Part shown: one piece after another, positions 60,655 to 64,000 of the stretch
How positions within the stretch are numbered: position 1 is the stretch's first letter
Layout of the letters: the number at the start of each line of letters is the position of its first letter
Assembly (NCBI GenBank): GCA_027604705.1
Contig: JADHYV010000004.1
Span: 620,001 to 684,000 of the forward strand
Source of the DNA: Allomyces arbusculus
Taxonomy: Eukaryota; Blastocladiomycota; Blastocladiomycetes; Blastocladiales; Blastocladiaceae
Reading direction: 5' to 3'
DNA length: 64,000 nucleotides
Position numbers and translations under genes: made by a program
The notes under the pieces: generated by a model
What the model was told of the DNA's origin: nothing
Database searches by the model: none
What the model saw: the letters and a program-made list of their open reading frames with translations, nothing else

Positions 60655-63180
60655 CTAGAGCTGGTTCTGCAGCGACTTGGAGTCCTTGAGCTTGGCGAAC
60701 CGCACGAGCAGCTCGTCGACACGCATCATCTCGCCCTTGGCCTTGGTACCGGCGTCGTCGCGGTTGCGTACATTGACCGACTCGGCGGCCATCTCCTCGG
60801 CGCCGACAATCAGGATAAAGTTGAAGTGCGCGACCTCGGCGTTGCGCACCTTCTTATTGAGCGTGAACTCGGACACGTCGGCCTCAACGTAGAAGCCCGC
60901 GTCCCACAGCCGCTGCGAGACGGCCTTGGCGTAGTCGTTGAACGCCGGCGCAATCGGGATCACGACCGCCTGCCGTGGCGCCAGCCAGAACGGCCACTTG
61001 CCCGCGAAGTTTTCCGTCAGAATCGCAATCATGCGCTCGACCGACCCGAGAATCGCGCGGTGAATGATGACGGGCCGCTTCCACTCCTTGCCCTCACCAA
61101 CCTCGCTCGTGCGGTAGGTCAGGTTGAATCGCTCCGGCAGCTGGAAGTCGAGCTGGATCGTCGCGCACTGGTGCGGCCGCTTGAGCGCGTCCTTGATTGT
61201 AATGTCGATCTTGGGGCCGTAGAAGGCGCCATCGCCCGGGTTCAGCTCCCACGGGTAGCCCGACTTGTTCAGCGCGTTCTCGAGCCGCTTCTCGGCCTCG
61301 TCCCAGACCTCGATTTCGCCGAGGTACGACTCAGGCCGCGTCGAGAGCCGCAGCGAGAACGTGAACCCGAAAATCCCGTAAATGTGCTGCAAGAACTGGA
61401 TGCACGACTCCATTTCCGACTCGATCTGGTCGACCATGCAGAAAATGTGCGCATCATCCTGCTGGAACCGGCGCACGCGCGTCAGGCCCGAGAGCGCGCC
61501 CGAGAACTCGTTGCGGTGCAAGACACCGAAATCAGCCAAGCGAAGCGGCAGCTCCTGGTACGAACGCGTGCGGTGGCCAAACATGACGCAGTGGCCCGGG
61601 CAGTTCATAGGCTTGAGCGCGTACTGCTCCTTTTCCACCTCGAACGAGAACATGTTCTCCTGGTACTTTTGCCAGTGGCCCGACGTTTCCCAGAGCTTGG
61701 TGTTGTAGACGTTGGGCGTGACCACCTCGTCGAACCCGCGCTTGCGGTACTCTTCGCGCTGCAGCTCGACGAGCGCGTTGTAGATACGTGCGCCATGCGG
61801 CAAGAAGAAGCACGACCCGGGCGACAGCTCGTGGAAGAAGAAGAGCTCCTGCTCGCGGCCAATCTTGCGGTGGTCGCGCTTGGCCGCCTCCTCGAGGAAC
61901 TTCTTGTGCTCGGCGAGCTGCTTCTTGTCCGGGAACGAGACACCATAGATGCGCTGCAGCGAGTCGTTCTTGGCGTCACCCAAGAAGTAGGACGCCGAGT
62001 TCTTCATGACGGAAAAAGCCTTGACGCGGCCCGTGTGCGGCACGTGCGGCCCACGGCACAAGTCGATCAGCGGGCCACATCGGTAGACCGTCGTCGACGT
62101 GCCGTCCGGGATCTTGTCCTTGATAATGTGCACCTTGTAGGGGTTGTGCTTGAACATTTCGAGCAGGTCGTCCTTCGACAGTACCAGGCGCTCAAATGGC
62201 TGCTTGTCGCCGGCAATGTTGGAGGCCAGCTTTTCGAGCGCCGGGTAGTCGGTCTGCGAGACAGACCGGTCCTTGAGCGCCATTTCGTAGTAGAAGCCGT
62301 CTTCGATGGGGGGACCAATGCACAGATGGCACCCGTAGTGCCGCTCGCACGCCTCGCCGAGAATGTGCGCCGACGAGTGCCAGAAAACGGCGCGCGCCTC
62401 GTCATTTTCGAAATCGAGCAGCTGCAGATTGCACGACGCCTCGAAGGGACGGCCCAGATCCCACAGGACATTGTTGACCTTGGAAATGATGACGCGCTCG
62501 GCCAGCGACTTGGAAATGCCGCGCGCAATATCGAGCGGCGTCGTCTCCCACGACGTGCCCTGGCGCACCGAACCGTCGGGCAGCGTGATCGTGATGGGTT
62601 CGCGCGGCTTCTCTGGTGTGCGGAGGAGAAAAAAACGCGTGGAATCAGATCAGGCCCCACCGCGAACAATTCAAGATCGCCGCGTACTCTTGATCTCCTC
62701 GTCAGACTTGGCCTTGAGGCGCTCAAACATTTCGATACGGTGCTGGATGTACTCCGGCGGCGGGTTCATCTACCAACCATCGGCAAACACGGATCAGCTT
62801 GGTCGTACTTCGACGAACACACGGATTGCAACAGCGCGCACCTCGAGCGGGTACGCCGAATCGCCAGCCTTGCCGCCCTTGGCCGCCTTGGCCGCCTTGG
62901 GCTTCGCATCGCCGCCCTTCTTGGCATCCTTGGCAGCGGGCGCGGCAGCAGCAGCAGCGGGAGCAGCAGCGGCCGCGGGCTTGGCCTCGGCGGTCTTCTT
63001 CGGCGACGCGGGTGCAGCGGCCTTAGGGGCAGCAGCAGCGGGCGCGGCAGCGGAAGCCTTGGGCTCGGTCGTCTTTGCCGGTGCCGGCGCGGGCGCGGCG
63101 GCGGGGGCGGGCTTGGGCGACGCGGCGGCCGCGGGCGCGGGTGCGGCCTGTTTCTTGTTGTTGTTCTGTTTGCCAGGCAT
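60655..63180 (-). CDS. THS1: Threonyl-tRNA synthetase, cytosolic
   Basis: Class II synthetase charging and proofreading tRNA-Thr. Minus-strand exons 63180-62842, 62769-62688 and 62612-60655 give 792 aa. Residues 1-105 are an Ala/Lys/Pro-rich low-complexity extension. [20 protein letters not shown] and a TGS domain ([12 protein letters not shown]) follow. The editing domain has [16 protein letters not shown] and its zinc-site Cys/His, the catalytic core has [37 protein letters not shown] and [10 protein letters not shown], and the anticodon-binding domain ends the protein. The middle exon is 82 nt. There is no presequence, so this is the cytosolic enzyme. It lies upstream of the RRM-protein gene in the same direction. 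Confidence 0.97.
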
Positions 63181-63830
63181 AGTGGTGGTGTGGCGACCGC
63201 AAGAGGACCGGAAGCGCTGTAAGATAAAGCGAGTTTGGTGGAGTTTGGCGCGCGTGGCCACAGCAAGGCCGTTTTGGCAACCAACCGGCTGTGTGGAGTC
63301 GGCTCAGGTGACTGGACTCGATCACGGCGTGACCGCGATCAACACGACTCAAAAACCCAACCTACACTGGGAAACCTAACCGGAAACCTTTGGAACCCTG
63401 GGCCTGTAGGCATCATCACACGTCTGTCCGCTTCCATGCTCTCGCGGCCTGCCTGGCGGCCTGCCTCAGCCCTGATCAGCTCGGCAATGATCAGCTTGAC
63501 GATGCGCCCGCTGCGGCCGGCTGCCGTCATCAACAAACCGCGTGAAGCATGCACGACTCACGGCTACGACTGCACGCCCAGCTGCTGACTCTCAGAGATC
63601 ACGCTGGCAATCAATCCCTATGATTTTCAACCTACTCGTACTGCTTTTGACCCACAGCGGCGTCGCCACGACAACAACTGCGTGCGAGAATTGCAAGTTC
63701 AAAAATGATTACTGCATCGTTTCTTCATAGATCATGTATTACGCATCGCTACTTTGCCCGACCACAAGCCCAGCCAACACACGCGACAAGGTGGCTCACC
63801 ATTCGATACAATCGAGCATTTTATCAGCGT
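63181..63830. other. Promoter and leader region of threonyl-tRNA synthetase
   Basis: 650 bp with only short frames on both strands. No element is recognised. Confidence 0.5.
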
Positions 63831-64000
63831 TTACGCGGACGCGGGCTTCTTGGTCGAGGGAGGGGTGATCTCCGATGTCGGGACCTTGGGGGCTTCGACG
63901 CACCGGATGAGGTAGTGGGCTTCTTGGTGGTCGACGACATGTTTGGTTCAGAGATGGGAGGAGAAGTGTGTACCGTGCCCGGACATCACGCCGAGTAAGC
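63831..64000 (-). CDS. Possible 3' end of a gene running in from the right edge
   Basis: On the minus strand, a stop at 63833-63831 is preceded by a frame ending PKVPTSEITPPSTKKPASA. A 51-nt GT-AG intron (63973-63923) would join it to LLGVMSGHEAHYLIRCVEAP reading in from the edge. A gataaaa sequence follows the stop. The fragment is too short to name, and the intron is shorter than others here. A plus-strand frame through the same bases has Gly/Arg-rich composition and looks like a shadow. Confidence 0.35.

Noticed and set aside
63831-64000. Right-edge fragment as DNA ligase I because of the EAHYLIR-like block
   Set aside because: The residues after it do not continue as a ligase (no GKLRIGLAE block) and the frame stops soon after.

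Overview
This window looks like nuclear DNA of a zoosporic (flagellated) fungus, most likely from Blastocladiomycota or a chytrid lineage. It is GC-rich and gene-dense. Most introns are about 50-110 nt with GTRCGY-like donors. The gene set is fungal: UDP-galactopyranose mutase, a Cbf1-type bHLH factor, SSD1, the CCE1/Ydc2 resolvase, SWC4 and RPC19. A protein with three doublecortin domains points to a flagellated organism. The lineage is an inference from gene content. All exon models were built by reading splice sites, phase and family alignment by eye. There is a 10-N assembly gap at 8372-8381.

Left part (1-17.2 kb): the 3' part of an unrecognised protein with a repeated LPxS motif; GDP-mannose pyrophosphorylase (-) and UDP-galactopyranose mutase (+) diverging from one 1.2 kb spacer, both making activated sugars for mannose/galactofuranose glycans; a three-doublecortin protein (-); an 845-aa coiled-coil protein (+) with a dynein-adaptor-like CC1 box and an SxIP motif; and a 1199-aa coiled-coil protein (-) with a helical C-terminus.

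Middle (17.6-36 kb): SWC4/DMAP1 (+), glutaminyl-tRNA synthetase (-), a MAPEG/microsomal GST3 protein (+), a CCE1/Ydc2-type Holliday junction resolvase with SAP motif (+), a SAMHD1-type HD dNTPase (+, 11 exons), a Cbf1-like bHLH factor (-) and an unusually large ATG4 protease (-) with a C-terminal LIR-like motif.

Right part (36-64 kb): otubain (+), ribosomal protein uL14/RPL23 (-) with a 16-nt first exon, mitochondrial ribosomal protein mL44 (+), nucleoporin NUP53/NUP35 (-), Pol I/III subunit AC19 (+), SSD1/DIS3L2-family RNB protein with its active-site aspartates present (-), VPS13 (+, 3065 aa), a two-RRM RS-rich protein (-), threonyl-tRNA synthetase (-), and a tentative 3' end of a minus-strand gene at the right edge.

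Most genes alternate in strand, giving a series of divergent promoter spacers and convergent 3' spacers. I saw no tRNA or rRNA gene, CRISPR array, transposon or viral element. Long reading frames antisense to the genes are a by-product of GC-rich codon usage and are left out.
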